From Fusarium oxysporum f. sp. lycopersici 4287 (taxonomy: Eukaryota > Ascomycota > Sordariomycetes > Hypocreales > Nectriaceae): DNA of 64,000 nt. Made by a program: the position numbers and the translations under genes. The notes under the pieces are model-generated. The model saw nothing but the letters and a program-made list of their open reading frames with translations. It ran no database searches and was not told where the DNA came from. The DNA lies in NCBI RefSeq assembly GCF_000149955.1, contig NC_030990.1, positions 3,334,311 through 3,398,310 of the forward strand, given 5' to 3'. Positions 23,539 through 36,014 of the stretch are shown piece after piece. Positions within the stretch are counted from its first letter, which is position 1. Every line of letters starts with the position of its first letter.

Positions 23539-26500
23539 CTATTGTAACATGGCATCCAAACTCTCTCCTAACACTCCCTCAATCTTGACTATCCATCGGT
23601 GTGTCTCCCGTTCAACTACCTCGTCATCGTCCTCCTGCAACTCGCTAATGCGAGGCAGCATCTCGTGCAGCATAGACAGCCACTCCTCGCCAAGACGATC
23701 TGTCAGTGCCTGCTCACACTTGACCGCGGCAAGTCTCACTGCCGCGGACTCAGATCGCAGGTGCTTCAGGAGGGCAGAGTTGAGCTCCTTCTGGTGAGCC
23801 TGTGAATCCGCCGCCGAGGCCAGCTCCACTGTCGTTGGGATGAGCTCTTCCGTCACCTCCACCGTACCAGCATGTGAGAACTGCTCCATCAGGACCGGTC
23901 CGACGGCGCTAAAGTGGGCCGGAGCCTGCCAGAAGTCATCCTGGTCGTGCTCGAAGCAGTTGGCCAGGGTCCGTAGTACCCTTGACCAGAGTTGTCTCTC
24001 CTCTGGGCTCTTCAGATCCACCGACTTCAAGATCCTGACTGCATCCTCGACAATGTATGTAGCGTAGTTGGTAACGATCGATTTAAGAGTGCCAAAGAAT
24101 GCCTCAAGGAATCCATAGACACTGTATTGACGTAGCGAGCGTCCCACTCGGTCGCTCTTCGACAATCCAGAGCTTGACCACTCCATGAGCTGAACAAAGA
24201 CAGGTCGGAATGCCGCATCGTTGAGCTTGTAGATCATCTTCAACGCTTTGTCGTTGGTGCTGGCGTCAAGAGCACTGAGCCTCAAAAGATCTTGCTCACC
24301 AATCTCGCCCTTAGCACGCTCCTGTCGTCGCAGATCAAAGACCTTTGTGAGGATGCTCGATAGTAGCGTGGCATTCTTGGAAATACCAGACTTGGAGTGC
24401 TTGTCAATGGCCAAGCCGAGAACATCAAGATATTCAGCAACAGCCTGCAAAAGTTAGCAACTTTCATACACACACACAGTGGTTATCAAACTTACGGAGA
24501 AGCCGGCACTTCTGGCACTATCCCAGTTTCGGTCCAAAGCCGAGAAGATCTCCTTCGCCTCAAGTTGCTTAGCCAGGAAGTGAAGACAATCGACACGGCT
24601 TTCCTTTGTATCGTCATCCAATTCGATCTCGGCTGATCTGTTGGACACTTCCAGAATGCGATCGACATATGTTGAAAGCATGTAGGGAAGGTGCTGAGCC
24701 AGAGCGCTGATGAATCCGTAACAAGCAACATGAAGTTCCTCATCGCGAGCATCCCCCCTCAAGCTTTCACCCAGGTACTTGACAGCCTGCGGGATTGCGC
24801 TCGGCAGAACGGGTACGATGGCGTCTTGCAGTACATCCACGAGCGAGGTAAGGCACAAGAGAGCCATAACTCGGAGGCGCTCCTCAGACTGCCCCAAGCA
24901 GTGCTCGCCAGCAATAGTTGTAGCTGCTGCCACAACAGCCTCGATATCCTTCTTTCCATACTTTTCGGCAATCTTGTCAACGCATGTGACAGCGGTGTGC
25001 TTGTATCGCATATCGGTCGACTCTCTGATACCGGCCGTAAGCTGCGGAAGGAAAGCAAGCAATACAGTCCTTGATGCTGGGTCGGTGTTGCTCTCCTGTT
25101 CCACCCGAACCTCAAGAGCACGTAGGACCTTTTGCCGCAGTCCCATGTCAGGTCTATCGAGCAGGTTCTCAACAGCCTTGATAAACTCTCCAATGGACAA
25201 TAAGTTGAGATGATTGGAGAGAGCCTGTCCGCAGCGGCCATGGAGAGTTTTATTCGCCTTGACCGTATCAGCTAGAACAAGGATGTTTTCAAGAAGTGTG
25301 GCATAGAGCTCCCTCAATCTCGATGCCTCCATATCATCCTTCTCCATCAAACCTCCAATCTGCGCTCTGAGTTTCTTGTTAGCTAAGAAGCTAGGGAAAG
25401 CCGATAGTTGTCGGAGGGCAATGGCTTCGACGTCCTTATTTTTGTCATCAGTCTCGTCAGTGATACCGAGGAGGACGAGAGAGATGCCAGGCTTTGCCTT
25501 GAACAGGTCAGCGATAAGGTCGAGCTGCTTGACGAGCGATTCGAGTTGTGTTGGGATGCTGAAGTGATTCAATAACTCGATAATGAATTGCAGCAGAGCG
25601 TCACTCGCACCATATCGATCAACCAGCATACTGATAAGAGCGTGGAGGAAGTCTTGTGGACCAAGAGTCTCGACAAGGGCAACAAACAGCCCCTGTCGTC
25701 GATGAGCGGGGATGTGCTCATATGCCGTTGTGAAGCTGACAAGAATATCAGAGGCACCAGCGATAGGGCTCTTCTGCCCCTGACGCAGAGAGTCGATTAG
25801 CGGAGGAATAACTTCCTTGATAGTCTGAGACACAACATGGGCAGAGTAGTCGTCGCTTTGGCGAAGTACCGAGGTACCCATGAAGGTGAAGATGGGCATG
25901 ACACTATGCAGGACCAAGTTCGGCGCGGTAGTGGCCAGACTGGCAATCAGGAGAAGGGCAGCATTCTGAACAACGGGACTCGAAGATCTTTGGATGCAGT
26001 TAACAAGCAAATCTCCGTACCCACCAGAGCTGTCAATTGTGAGCTTCTTATTCGCCTTGTAAGCTGGCATCATGGCCAAAAGGCTTCGAAGAATGAGATT
26101 CTGTAGGTAGCCCAGCTCAGATCCGACCACTGTTCTAAAGTGCTGGAGTTCAGAGAGGGCAGTAAACAGGCCATCCAAGAGCTCGGGATGCTCAACTGGG
26201 TCCGAGTTCTCGACTAGCTGCAGAACGAATGTGACCTTTCGCAGCGACTGGCTGAGTTCGGGAGTAACCTGAGTGATGAGACCACGGTCGGCTCCAGAAG
26301 AGCTAGTTCGGCGGCGCTTGTTGGGTGGAGGCTCGGTGACCATCTTGGTTCCAGTCTGTATCGACTGAAGGAAATCATGAAGAATATCGGTGGTGAGTCG
26401 CACGTTCCTCAAAAAGTCAGCCGCCTCTGCAGAAACAACTGATTTGCTGTCAGTTGAGACTGCTGATTCCTGGGAGATCTCCAGCAACTGATCAGCAGCT

Positions 26501-29066
26501 GTTGACTTGACATTAGGCTTCATGGAAGACCACATCTTCTTCATGCGAGTGAAAGTTGCACGAATAAGATCAGCCTTTTCTCTTTGGTCTGGATCTCTGA
26601 GAAACTCCAGGAAGAATTCTAAACCTGCAACGTCGTTTGGCACCACAACATCGACAAAACAGTTGTCCATATCTGACTTTTCTAGACGTTCTGCGCTGCA
26701 GAGCTTAGCTGCCTCATCCTCGCTTAGACTTGCCCACCATCGCAAAACAGGGAGTAGAAGTTGCGTTCTTGTTGTGGTGCTGACGCCTCGAACTTCGTTG
26801 ACGGTCTTCAGCAACCTATTCTTTACCAGAATCAATGGTGTGTTGACGATGTGTGAGGCGAGAAACTGAAGGAAAGATAGTCTTCCAGGTTGAGACAAAT
26901 GGTCCTTCTTATCCAATGCAGGGTTCGGCTTGGACTGGTATTTGCCTTGCTCAATTGCGGTACGAAGGACGGCAGTAATATGTTCAGGGTCCATGACACA
27001 CTCCTCAACGGTAGGAAGAATCTGAAGATGCAGAACCTTGGCGACAACATCAGATGGTAGAGACATTATTTCTTTGGACTTTCCATAGAGGCTCTGTTGA
27101 CCCCAGAGGTCGAGTCCCGTAGAAGGAACTGGAGGAGTGTAGAGACCAGTAAGGACAGTGATCAGATCGGCCGCGGCTTGGCGGACGCGCTTCGAAGGAT
27201 CGCTGAGTGCTGAGATACAGTAGGGAAGAAGAGCCTGGAGATCGGCTTTTCCGGCATCACCAACTTTTAATCTTTTCTTAGCCATGTCCAGTGCTGCAAC
27301 ACGAGCTAGGGCTGGGTAGGGACCGCTCCAGATGCGAATGAAGAAACTGAAGTACGTGCAGTCCTTGAAAGCAGTCTGTCGGTGAAGCTTGGGGTTGAGA
27401 TCGAATTCGGAAAGCAGGCCCGCATTTTGCGAGCTCTCAGAAACAACAGAAAAGAAGATATGACTGAATTCGTCAAAGATCTCGCCGGGTTGAGGCACGA
27501 GACAAGGAGAGAGCGATTCGGACCGGCTGGAAAGTTCCTCGAGCAACAAACCCAAATCTTGGGGTGCCTTCTTTTCATTATTGCCATTGGCCATCTCTGT
27601 ATCGTCTTTGATCGAGTCGGGGAGTCGTCGAGAGCGGAATGAAAGGTCGAGCTTCATCTCAAGCTCCTCAATATCGAACTTGACTTCTTCAATAACCGAC
27701 TGGATGGTGTCGCCAGATTTGCCGGTGCTCTGAGACAGAGCAATCAGTGCTGAACCGAGTTCCCGTCGAAGTGCACCGTCCTCGTCATTCTCATCGCTAA
27801 GTCGATGCGCAGTCAAGATAAGAGACTTAAAAATTACAGCAATTTGTTTGTCCTTGAGAACCGAGCTGCTGAGAATAGTGATAATAGTCGCCAAACCTCG
27901 AGCGTCGCCCTTCTTGGTAAGTCTCTCTATCAATGCAAGACAGAGACCATTTGCTAATTTGTCCACCCGCCGCTCTTGGCCGATCTCTACAAGTAGCTTT
28001 CCAATATCTGTGACCTTCATAAGCGCTTTTGTGGTCTTGCTGCTCATTTGCTTCGCAGAACGGTATTGCGCCAAGATAGCCAGACAAACAAGAGCAGGCC
28101 GCACCGTGTCGTTAGTCCAACCATAAACCGTCTGGTCCATGAATGCAGTGACAGCGTTATCCTCAAGGTTGCCCTTGGCGACAAACACTGCGATCGCCAT
28201 GTATGAAGCAATCTGAATACTAGGGACTTTCTTCATGACCAAGGACTCAGCAAAGACAGGTCCCAGTCGATGAAGCAAAGCCTGGTCGTTCTCGCTCTGA
28301 ACTGCAGCTCGGCCTGATCTCGTCTTGTCCAGAATACCACTCACGGCCTCTGTCATGATGCCGGCCCAGAATGAGACCAAGGCGGGATAGTTGTACTGCA
28401 TCCGACATGATTCGAGGGTGTACTCGGATATGAGAGTCAAGAATGAAGGGTGCTGAATAGCCTCGCGGACCAAGACATATCGGGGAGGCGATGTGACTGA
28501 GCGAATGTAAGGGTCGAGGAAGCGGAAATCGTGAGGGATCTTGCTCGGCAGAATCGAAAGGAGGGTAGCGAAGGCTGGTATGGAATGGTAAGGCAGGAAA
28601 GTGAGCAGCAGGGCTTGTGTGTTTTCCTCATGAATTCTTCGCGGTGTTAGTTTGCTTTCCCGCACCAATCGCAGAATACATTGTCTTACCTGAATCTTCG
28701 TATGAGCCACTCGATAGACTTGATCGCAGGCATCAGCCTGAGTCGACTGCCCGCGAGGCGCAGGAAGGCTTCAACCCGGCGGTCCAGTTCCTCATTCTCA
28801 GAAGCTGTGAGCTGGGTACGATCCTGGTTCTGACTCTCCTCGCTGAAGATGGTAGACTGGAAGGGCGCGAATCGAGCATCGAGTTGACAGAGCTCCTCAA
28901 AGCCCTGGAAGCAGGCTGTATAAAGAGTTTGATAGCTCTGAGTAGCAGCGACTCGAGGCTCCCATATCAACGACTTGGAATGGGCAGCCTTTTGCGCCTT
29001 AACGTTGAGAGTGGACTTCGAATTGGCAGCCACCTGCGCCAATTGAGCAGCGAGAGCAGTCGCCAT
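23539..29066 (-). CDS. UTP10: U3 small nucleolar RNA-associated protein 10 (small-subunit processome)
   Basis: A HEAT-repeat scaffold of the small-subunit processome (t-UTP/UTP-A subcomplex), needed in the nucleolus for rDNA transcription and early 18S rRNA processing. Three exons (29066-28690, 28636-24496, 24444-23539) give 1807 residues, close to yeast Utp10. Introns are 53 and 51 bp; the first has CTAAC before its acceptor. The start (MATALAAQLAQVAA) and the following QKAAHSKSLIWEP are the typical Utp10 N-terminus. The body is helical repeat throughout. The C-terminal 300 residues (AVAEYLDVLGLAIDKHS...FRPVFVQLMEWS) match the BP28 C-terminal domain, and the very end (HRWIVKIEGVLGESLDAMLQ) is conserved. 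Near-certain assignment. Confidence 0.95.
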
Positions 29067-30250
29067 GATTTCAAGGGCTGCGACTCAGGCTCTGGGCGGT
29101 AGATGGCGTGAGGATGTCGATGAGATGGTCAGTGATAGCATCAGAGTGCAGCAGGTCTGAAAATATTTTGGCGACTACAAAAAGAACTTTGTTATCGATA
29201 AGAAACTCGCGGGTTCCACAGCCACCACAGCCACCCCACATACTACTTTGGGACATTAAGGACAAACAAGGAATCTATTTCTACCTTGACTTTCTACGGG
29301 TAGATATGCGAAATATGAATTACAAACACAATTATGACAATTATCACTATTTTCTTGAGAAGACCAATAGACTAACTCTCGGCGGAGTTGGTCCCATAGC
29401 TCCCTGTACTAAAGTTGGAGCCATATCCTTCTGGCCCCGCCATCCAACCAGCTGTATTGACCAGAAGAACATTGACTCGACAACCGGGTCAGGATCAACA
29501 ATGGGCATATTATGAGAGGTCAACTATGGGTTCCTTTCCTATATGCCTCAAGGAGAAAGAAAACTTCTGATATTAAACCGGGGTGCTAAAATAAACTGGT
29601 CTAAACGCCTGCTAAGATATACTAAACTTACCTAAGTCTTTTCATCACTTAGAAAAGAGGTCCTAAGTTTTCCTGCCTCTCCTTGACATGATATCAGATT
29701 CTATACCGTGGATAACCTATAAATTACCGAGGGTCTAAAAGTCGCCAAATGGTTGTGATTGAGTCTTTACAGCATCTCGTAAGACTATCTTGTGATAGTT
29801 GTCAAGTACATTGCTTATGGGGCTCATCTCAATAAGGCCTAAAGTTAGTAGGAAGTGAATAATGTCCTGTTCAAGAAATAATAAATAGGTAGATGATGCT
29901 TTGAAAGATATCTATTCCGCTCGCTGAGACTTCCCAAATCTCGTTCATAGATAGACAAAAAAGATAACGCATGTCTCAATCCAATATGCCTTGTTCGACT
30001 TAAAAAGATACTACGTTATTGGCTCGAAACCCCCACAACGCGCAGAGGAGCACATGAGAAACAGGTGGGACAGAGCCCGTTAGAAACGAACATTTAAGCC
30101 GCAGGTTTCTGGTGACTTGCCAATCTATTTAACCGCACAATTGAGGCTGTTAGGGTCGCAAGTCTCCCTATCTGATAGAACTTAAATCTGACGTTTTCCC
30201 GTGACGACGAGAGCTTCAACGAAATCAAAAGACTTTTGCCACGTCCCAAT
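29067..30250. other. Divergent region between UTP10 and IAH1, AT-rich in its right half
   Basis: The 1.18 kb contains the UTP10 promoter on the left. From about 29,540 to 30,000 the sequence becomes visibly AT-rich with many TA steps and no long ORF, unlike the GC-balanced surroundings. It could be a decayed repeat or plain spacer; I recognise no element. An ORF at 29108-29515 has no protein-like features. Confidence 0.5.
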
Positions 30251-31216
30251 ATGGCTGTAAGCAACGCTCAACTTACAGTCAACGCCAAAAGAAAAAGCTC
30301 ACACATCACAGTCGACAGTTCCTCAGGTTGTTCTCTTCGGAGACTCTTTGTTCCAACAATGCTCAGATATCCAAGACGGTTTCTCTTTCCAAGCTGCTCT
30401 CCAGTCTGGTGAGAATCCAACATAAGTGACCACATAGGAAACGGCCTGACTTGCATGCAGATTTCATTCGACGTTTGGATATCGTAAACCGGGGGTACTC
30501 GGGATTCAACACCGACATCGCTTTGAGATATCTTCCTGAAATCTTCCCGGAGCGTACAGCCTCATCACCTAAGATGGACTATCTGGTACGGTACCGCCAT
30601 ATAAAGCGAAGAATGTGTGGCTAAAAATGAACAGGTTCTCCTGTTTGGCGCAAATGATGCTGTGCTTCCTGGTGCTATCACCAAGCAGCATGTTCCTATA
30701 GATCGGTACAAGAAAAACCTCACCAAGATCATCAACCACCCGCGCATCGCTGCTCACAAGCCCCATATTCTGCTGGTGACGCCCCCTCCCCTGGATGAGA
30801 TCAAGACGACCCCTCGATCCATCGAGAATGGCCACCAAGGAGCAGTTCGCAAGTCGGCTATTAGCGCTGCCTACTCCGAGGTGGCTCGTGAGGTCGCGCG
30901 AGAGAATCCTGGGGTTATTCTGGTCGACCTCTGGAAGGCCCAGATGGACAAGGCCATCTCCCTTACTCCTGACGATTACACCACAGGTGGACCATGGTTA
31001 GGCGACCCCGAGAACGGTAAGCAGGGTGGTCTGGATACTCTCCTTCACGACGGGCTCCATATGAGCGGATCTGGTTATCAGGTATTCTATGAGAGCCTCA
31101 AGCCATTTATTGGCAAGGAGTGGCACGGCCTTGCGGACGATGATCGCAAGGGATTTGTGATCCCAGATTGGCGAGAACTGCTCGAGCTCAAGCCCAATCT
31201 GAACACTGGCGATTAG
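30251..31216 (+). CDS. IAH1: GDSL/SGNH esterase, isoamyl acetate-hydrolysing type
   Basis: A small serine esterase of the SGNH family, related to yeast Iah1, which hydrolyses acetate esters. Four exons give 269 residues: a 6-bp first exon (30251-30256, ATG GCT), then 30312-30408, 30461-30585 and 30635-31216. Introns are 55, 52 and 49 bp. The nucleophile block is VVLFGDSLFQ with Ser14; block III is FGAND with Asn83; the C-terminal block HDGLHMS supplies Asp215 and His218. No signal peptide is seen, so it should be intracellular. The tiny first exon is supported by phase and by the normal MAS...PQVVLFGDS start, but a start in another exon arrangement is possible. Natural substrate is not known. 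Confidence 0.88.
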
Positions 31217-32807
31217 ATGGGATGCAGATTATGACATTCGACATCAGAGGCACTGATTGAATACAAGATGTCAAAATATACGCGTTGTGCAGAGTTTCTT
31301 GTGTCTTTGACCCAATGTTCCAGCAATGAGAGCGTGACTTCAGGTATGCCAAGACAATTTCACCCCACTACCTGACTTACAGAAATGTAACCCCTCTAGC
31401 CCCTCTGTCCCAGGAAACGGGATGCATATATGCGTGCTACATTCCAGAGGTCACTTGTGTGAGATGTGAGAATCCTGATTGTGGACATTCAACAAATTGC
31501 TACATGCTGTCTTATTCGAATGGGTACAACTTAAGGTACCTTACCTACCTACCTCGGATGAATAGTGGCAAGGAACCAAGTCTAGGGGATATTATAAAAC
31601 TTGGGATCTTTTATCATAAATGACAAAGAGTCCTAGGTATAGTATAATCTAGTCGGTAGGCCTCTAGACAAAGTGGGTACTAATATTTCTGGCACCTTGG
31701 TTCAGGGCCAGAAGTTCTGTTGCTCCCTGAAGCCAGTATTCCATGGGTCATGACAGTTCGAGGCAATCTTCGATCGTATTCCCTTTAGTGGCCAGCCCCC
31801 CTGACGTTTAATGCTTACAGTGGGCTACTTCAACACGCCACAGGCGCTAGAGGAACCGCCACGTTAGCGCGCCAGCCTTTGTCTCGACTACGTACCCAGA
31901 CCTCAAGTTGCTCCGTTTCTCGAATACAATCCACACCAGTTCCATCTGAACATCATTTCGGACTTCACACTTTGATGATTGCCCTGTTTCCAACTCCTGA
32001 CGCACCTCTACGACCTCGAATACGCCTCCAAGATTCCCCCCAAACTTACGAGTACACGATATCGACCGTTACCCTTCCGTAAAAGCCCCCCACGATCCCA
32101 GCTGCTTTCAACCTCTTGCCCGCTTTACGCCATCCATTTATACCTAACTCCGACCCCTATCGTTCATATCAGGACCGGCCTACGTCAAATCTGGTCAATC
32201 TCTCTACTTTCCATCTCCTATCAACTGTGACGCCTATATTCTTAGCCCTCTTCAAATACGATAATTTCTTCCATCAGTAGCTTGCCTAGCAACACTCGCC
32301 AATAAACGAGCACGCCTTCCCGATCGTCACGTCCACAACTATCACGATTCTAAGTCGCACACTCTCGAGCTGGCGCCTTTTCAATCGATCCTTTATTACC
32401 AAACATACGCCAAGCTACTTGCCAGTCGCTCTATTTGAGACCACTACTCACCACGACCAGGCGATTCTCGAGATCGCACTCTGCTTGTCGAGGGCCCTGT
32501 GGTCTACACTAGGCGATGCGGCGGGGAGGGAGGACCTCGTGAACTAAATCTTAACTGGGGATCGAGGTCGGAAGTACCAATTGTTTTTATTGTCGGCAAA
32601 GTTGTGCTGGATCAAAGCTCATGCTGTACGATTAAAGCCATTGTCTGTTCTGCCCTTCCCTACTAGCGCCTCCAACCCCCCCCCTCGTCCCTCGATTGCC
32701 CTCTCCCTATCCTTGTTAGTCGAGCCACCTGCCCGCGAACTGCAGTCAATCGGCTTTCTCTACCCTTAGAATTGGCGCCTTGTTGTCTAATCAGACCTGC
32801 TCTGGGG
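31217..32807. other. Intergenic region and long pyrimidine-rich leader
   Basis: 1.59 kb without a convincing gene. 31,530-31,690 is AT-rich and holds AAGGTACCTT with ACCTACCTACCT (31533-31554) and CCTAGGTA (31632-31639). From about 31,860 to 32,800 the plus strand is strikingly C- and T-rich and AG-poor, as in a long fungal promoter plus 5' UTR. Short ORFs here are low-complexity by-products of that bias. Confidence 0.5.
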
Positions 32808-34722
32808 ATGGATCCCAGATTTCCAGTTTCTCGCGAAGATCTGTACAGTCTGCAGATGGAAGTGAAGCAAGTACAATATACTCAGAGCAATCATGCTGAA
32901 CGGCTTCTTCGATTGGAAAAGAAACAGGCGGATGATGCCGCGTTGAAGTCTGTCTGGAACTCTCCCTTTCCAGGTGTCTTGAGTGGCACACCTCAAACAG
33001 GTGAGTTCTCTGCCTGTTGACATTTTGATCATTTCCTTACAAATTCTAGGACCTGTTTCCATCCCACACAATGACATGTTTGATGACTTGGATGAGCAAG
33101 GCGAGGAGCTTCTAGGATCTCTTCATCTTGGACCAGCAGAGGAGGAGCCGGTTCGCCGAGGCGCTGCTTCGCGGGCTAATAGTGTTCGATTCGACGAAAG
33201 CGCCCTGCACGGATCCAGTTGGGGAGGCCCAAGTAATCGTCACTCGGGAGATTTTGGTCCTGTTCGTCCTGGAAGTGGTCTTATGATGGAGCGCTCATTA
33301 TCTCACAAGTCGGATGGACGACATAGTTCTGCTGGACATTCAGTTCACTCTCACCACTCCCTTGCTTCTGGTCGGGCTAGCAGCTTAGGCCTTGATAACA
33401 ACTTTGCTGTTGGCGACGACGATGATGATTCGTTCGACATTCCTGGCCCTCCTGCGGCGTTTTATGTCCTCGGCACAGTTCCTTCGATCGTTCGATGTTG
33501 GTTAACCCCTAACTTTGGCCACTCAACACTCCTCTACGCCGACGTTTGCAGTGGCTCGCAAAAGTCCATGGTTGAGTATTCTCTACTCAGAGAGTTGGAT
33601 CTTGTAGATCAGATCCATCGCGAGGTTGACGGTGCATATCGCGTTAGGTTGAATGTCTACTTTGCAGAGGCTGTGGTGACACATCATGGCAGTCGCTCTA
33701 GTAGTCCTCATGGGCCTGTCCCTTCAATCACTGTCTTTTTCGAAGTCCATGGAGTGACAGAGCAGCCTATTCAGGCCGTAGATCGCAAAGCCATTCGAAT
33801 CTACTTGGGCAGCGACGCTCTCAGAGCTCATTCCGCAGATATTCTATTTTCCCAGAATACCATGACCCTTCGTGGCGACGAGCGAGAGCGACTTCAGGTC
33901 CCCTTTGTCCGACCAGAGGATGAAAACGTGTTTCGGAATATTTGCACCATTAACATGGTCCCGGAGAAGCCCAAGTTGAATGCAAACGCTGCTCCTTTCG
34001 TCTCTGGAGATTTCAGCCAGGCTAGCCAGGAGAGTATCCCTGACATGGAGGCTCCTCAGCCGGATTATGAGTCGCGAAGCGAAATGTCGCCGATGGCAAC
34101 TGAGGTGGTTCCCAATAAGCGATCCAGCTCCAGAGGCAGTGTGTCCGGTGCAGAGAGTGAGAGAAGGTCTCGTGGACTCACCAAAGGAGACCAGTTAGGT
34201 CCTAAGGAGCGTGCTGCTGAGCATTCTGCCCCCGAGACTTCCAGGCGAGAACCCCTTTCAGGCATTTGGGGATCATGGCGCCATGGATCAGGGAATGGAG
34301 TGGACGGCCCGCATAGAGATGGCTCATTGAGTGGATATCAACCTGCCGGTCGAGGCCGCAACATGAAAGTTCTGAAGCCCCAGAAGTCGGCCTCAAGGAC
34401 AGTTTCTTCTTATGATGCCTCTTCGTCCAAAGGCCCGGGAGACGGTCGACGCAAGAGTCAAGTTAGCGTTGGGGAGAACGGTGGCACTCCTGCCAATAGA
34501 TGGGAGGCTAAGCGAGCGGTGAGTATGAGCAGCGAACACAAAGCGCAATCGCAGTCACAGTCGCTTCCACCTCCAAGTCGTGATGGTCGCAGCGCCAACG
34601 CCAACACCAACGCCAATAGCAACAATTCCCTGCCTAGGTCTGCCAATCCTGTTGGAGTTGCTTCAGCGTTTTCATGGATGACACCAACGTCTAAACCTAA
34701 AACAACCGCGGGCTCAGAGTAA
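32808..34722 (+). CDS. Uncharacterised fungal protein with a coiled coil and a retropepsin-like core
   Basis: Function unknown. Exons 32808-33000 and 33050-34722 with a 49-bp intron give 621 residues. Residues 5-50 look like a short coiled coil (REDLYSLQMEVKQVQ...RLLRLEKKQ). Residues 65-195 are disordered and rich in Ser, His and Gly, ending in an acidic run (DDDDDSFD). Residues about 200-367 form the only ordered core, beginning FYVLGTVPSIVRCWL. Within it CSGSQKSMVEYSLLRELDL spaces like the active-site region of retropepsins, with Cys231 where the catalytic Asp should be. The C-terminal 250 residues are disordered and Ser/Arg/Asn-rich. Fungal homologs are, as I recall, sometimes labelled ubiquitin hydrolase 19, but no Cys or His box of that family is visible. 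Gene model is good; any function is speculation. Confidence 0.8.
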
Positions 34723-35061
34723 TGGGTTTGGATGGCTTGCCAGTAGTCATCCCTTTCTTTATCAGCTTTGTAGACTTTCAGGTCCCTTGAAGTTCATTCT
34801 CTAGTCTATGGAGACCATGAATGGGCAGACTCGAAGAATTGCAGAATCGCAATGATCCATCCGGGTTTCATAAACAGGATCGATAACAACGATTGCGACT
34901 TGATGTAATAAAACGAAACAAAACAGAAAATAAGAAAACAAGTAGAGGCAAAGGCAATTCGATGCTTTGCTAGAAAAGCAAAGAAGAGAAATTGACAGCA
35001 ATGATGTTTGTACTATGCAAATGTATGTCTAATCTATCATTAAATAAGTATGTCACTGCGC
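34723..35061. other. Convergent 3' region
   Basis: 339 bp between two converging genes, A-rich from 34,900 on. It holds the 3' untranslated regions and nothing else that I can recognise. Confidence 0.5.
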
Positions 35062-36014
35062 CTAGATCTTGGATCCAGGAGGCAAGGCTTGCCAAACCTT
35101 TCTGGTGTCTGCAATTGACTCCTTGACAACACCAATCAGTCCCTTGAAAGCAGGATGTTGCGAATCTCCCACACATTCATACATCCAGCTCTCGCTCGAC
35201 GTGACCGTGATTCCGGGCTCAGCGCGCAATCGATCGAGGGCAATGTCGACTTCGCGGGGATTACAGCTCGACACTCCATCAGCAATGACATATACCTTAT
35301 GCCCTGCGTCGCGCAAATCGAGCGCTGTCTGGGTAATGCAAATATGCGACTCAATACCAACAAGAGCGATTTCGGAGCCCTGAGGTAGATCGACGGTGAT
35401 GGAGGGGATGGACATGGAGAAACGTGTCTTGTCGTGTGGTGACGAGGGGAGGAGCTGCGCGAGAGCTGAAACCGTGGGACCAAGCTTGGCTGAGGTTTGG
35501 GTCGTGGTTACGACGGGAACGGAGAGAGTGTTTGCGAATTTGAGGAGCTTTTGGGTGGTGAGGACGCTGAGGTTGATTAGCTGAGTGGCATCAATGAACT
35601 TAGGTCGCCATACATGCTATCGAATTCGTGAATGACATGGCGAAACTTTTCTTGAATATCGCAAACGCTATCCCACTCTTAATTAGGTGTTTCTGTCAGA
35701 TCGAAAGTAATGATACATACAAGATCCTTGGGTTCTCTGACCGCCGCAAGTCAGCATCTCTCTTCCTTGTATGTGGCCCATATCAAATCATAGTACTACT
35801 TACTGAACCGCAGCTCATTCTGCGCTGGTGAAGACATGGCGCGAATCTGGTGTAACGTAGAGCCAGGAGCAGGACGAGTCACGGCAGTGCCTTCTAGAGA
35901 TGTGCTAACCAATCTCAATGTCGCTGAATTACTGATACTTGCTGCCGCAGCCCGCGAACCTATAGCCAACCGAGATAACCCACGTCGAGAAATGACAGTC
36001 GAGAGAACTTGCAT
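35062..36014 (-). CDS. Isochorismatase-family cysteine hydrolase
   Basis: A member of the isochorismatase-like hydrolase superfamily, of the group related to mammalian ISOC1/2; substrate unknown. Four exons (36014-35804, 35736-35721, 35667-35614, 35566-35062) give 261 residues; exon 2 is only 16 bp. The catalytic triad is visible as Asp79 (IFVCDIQEKF), Lys140 (HDKTRFSM) and Cys170 (GIESHICITQ). Residues 1-59 are an Arg/Ser/Ala-rich, acid-poor extension that looks like a mitochondrial presequence. Met60 (ATG at 35837) begins MSSPAQNELRF, a normal start for the cytosolic homologs, so two forms could be made. Introns are 67, 53 and 47 bp. Phase and conserved residues across all joins support the model. 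Confidence 0.88.

Noticed and set aside
28617..29102. Plus-strand ORF of 161 codons over the UTP10 start
   Set aside because: It lies opposite the conserved Utp10 N-terminus and has no protein-like pattern.
29108..29515. Plus-strand ORF of 135 codons in the UTP10/IAH1 spacer
   Set aside because: Composition changes along it, it has no splice or domain support, and it overlaps the UTP10 promoter.
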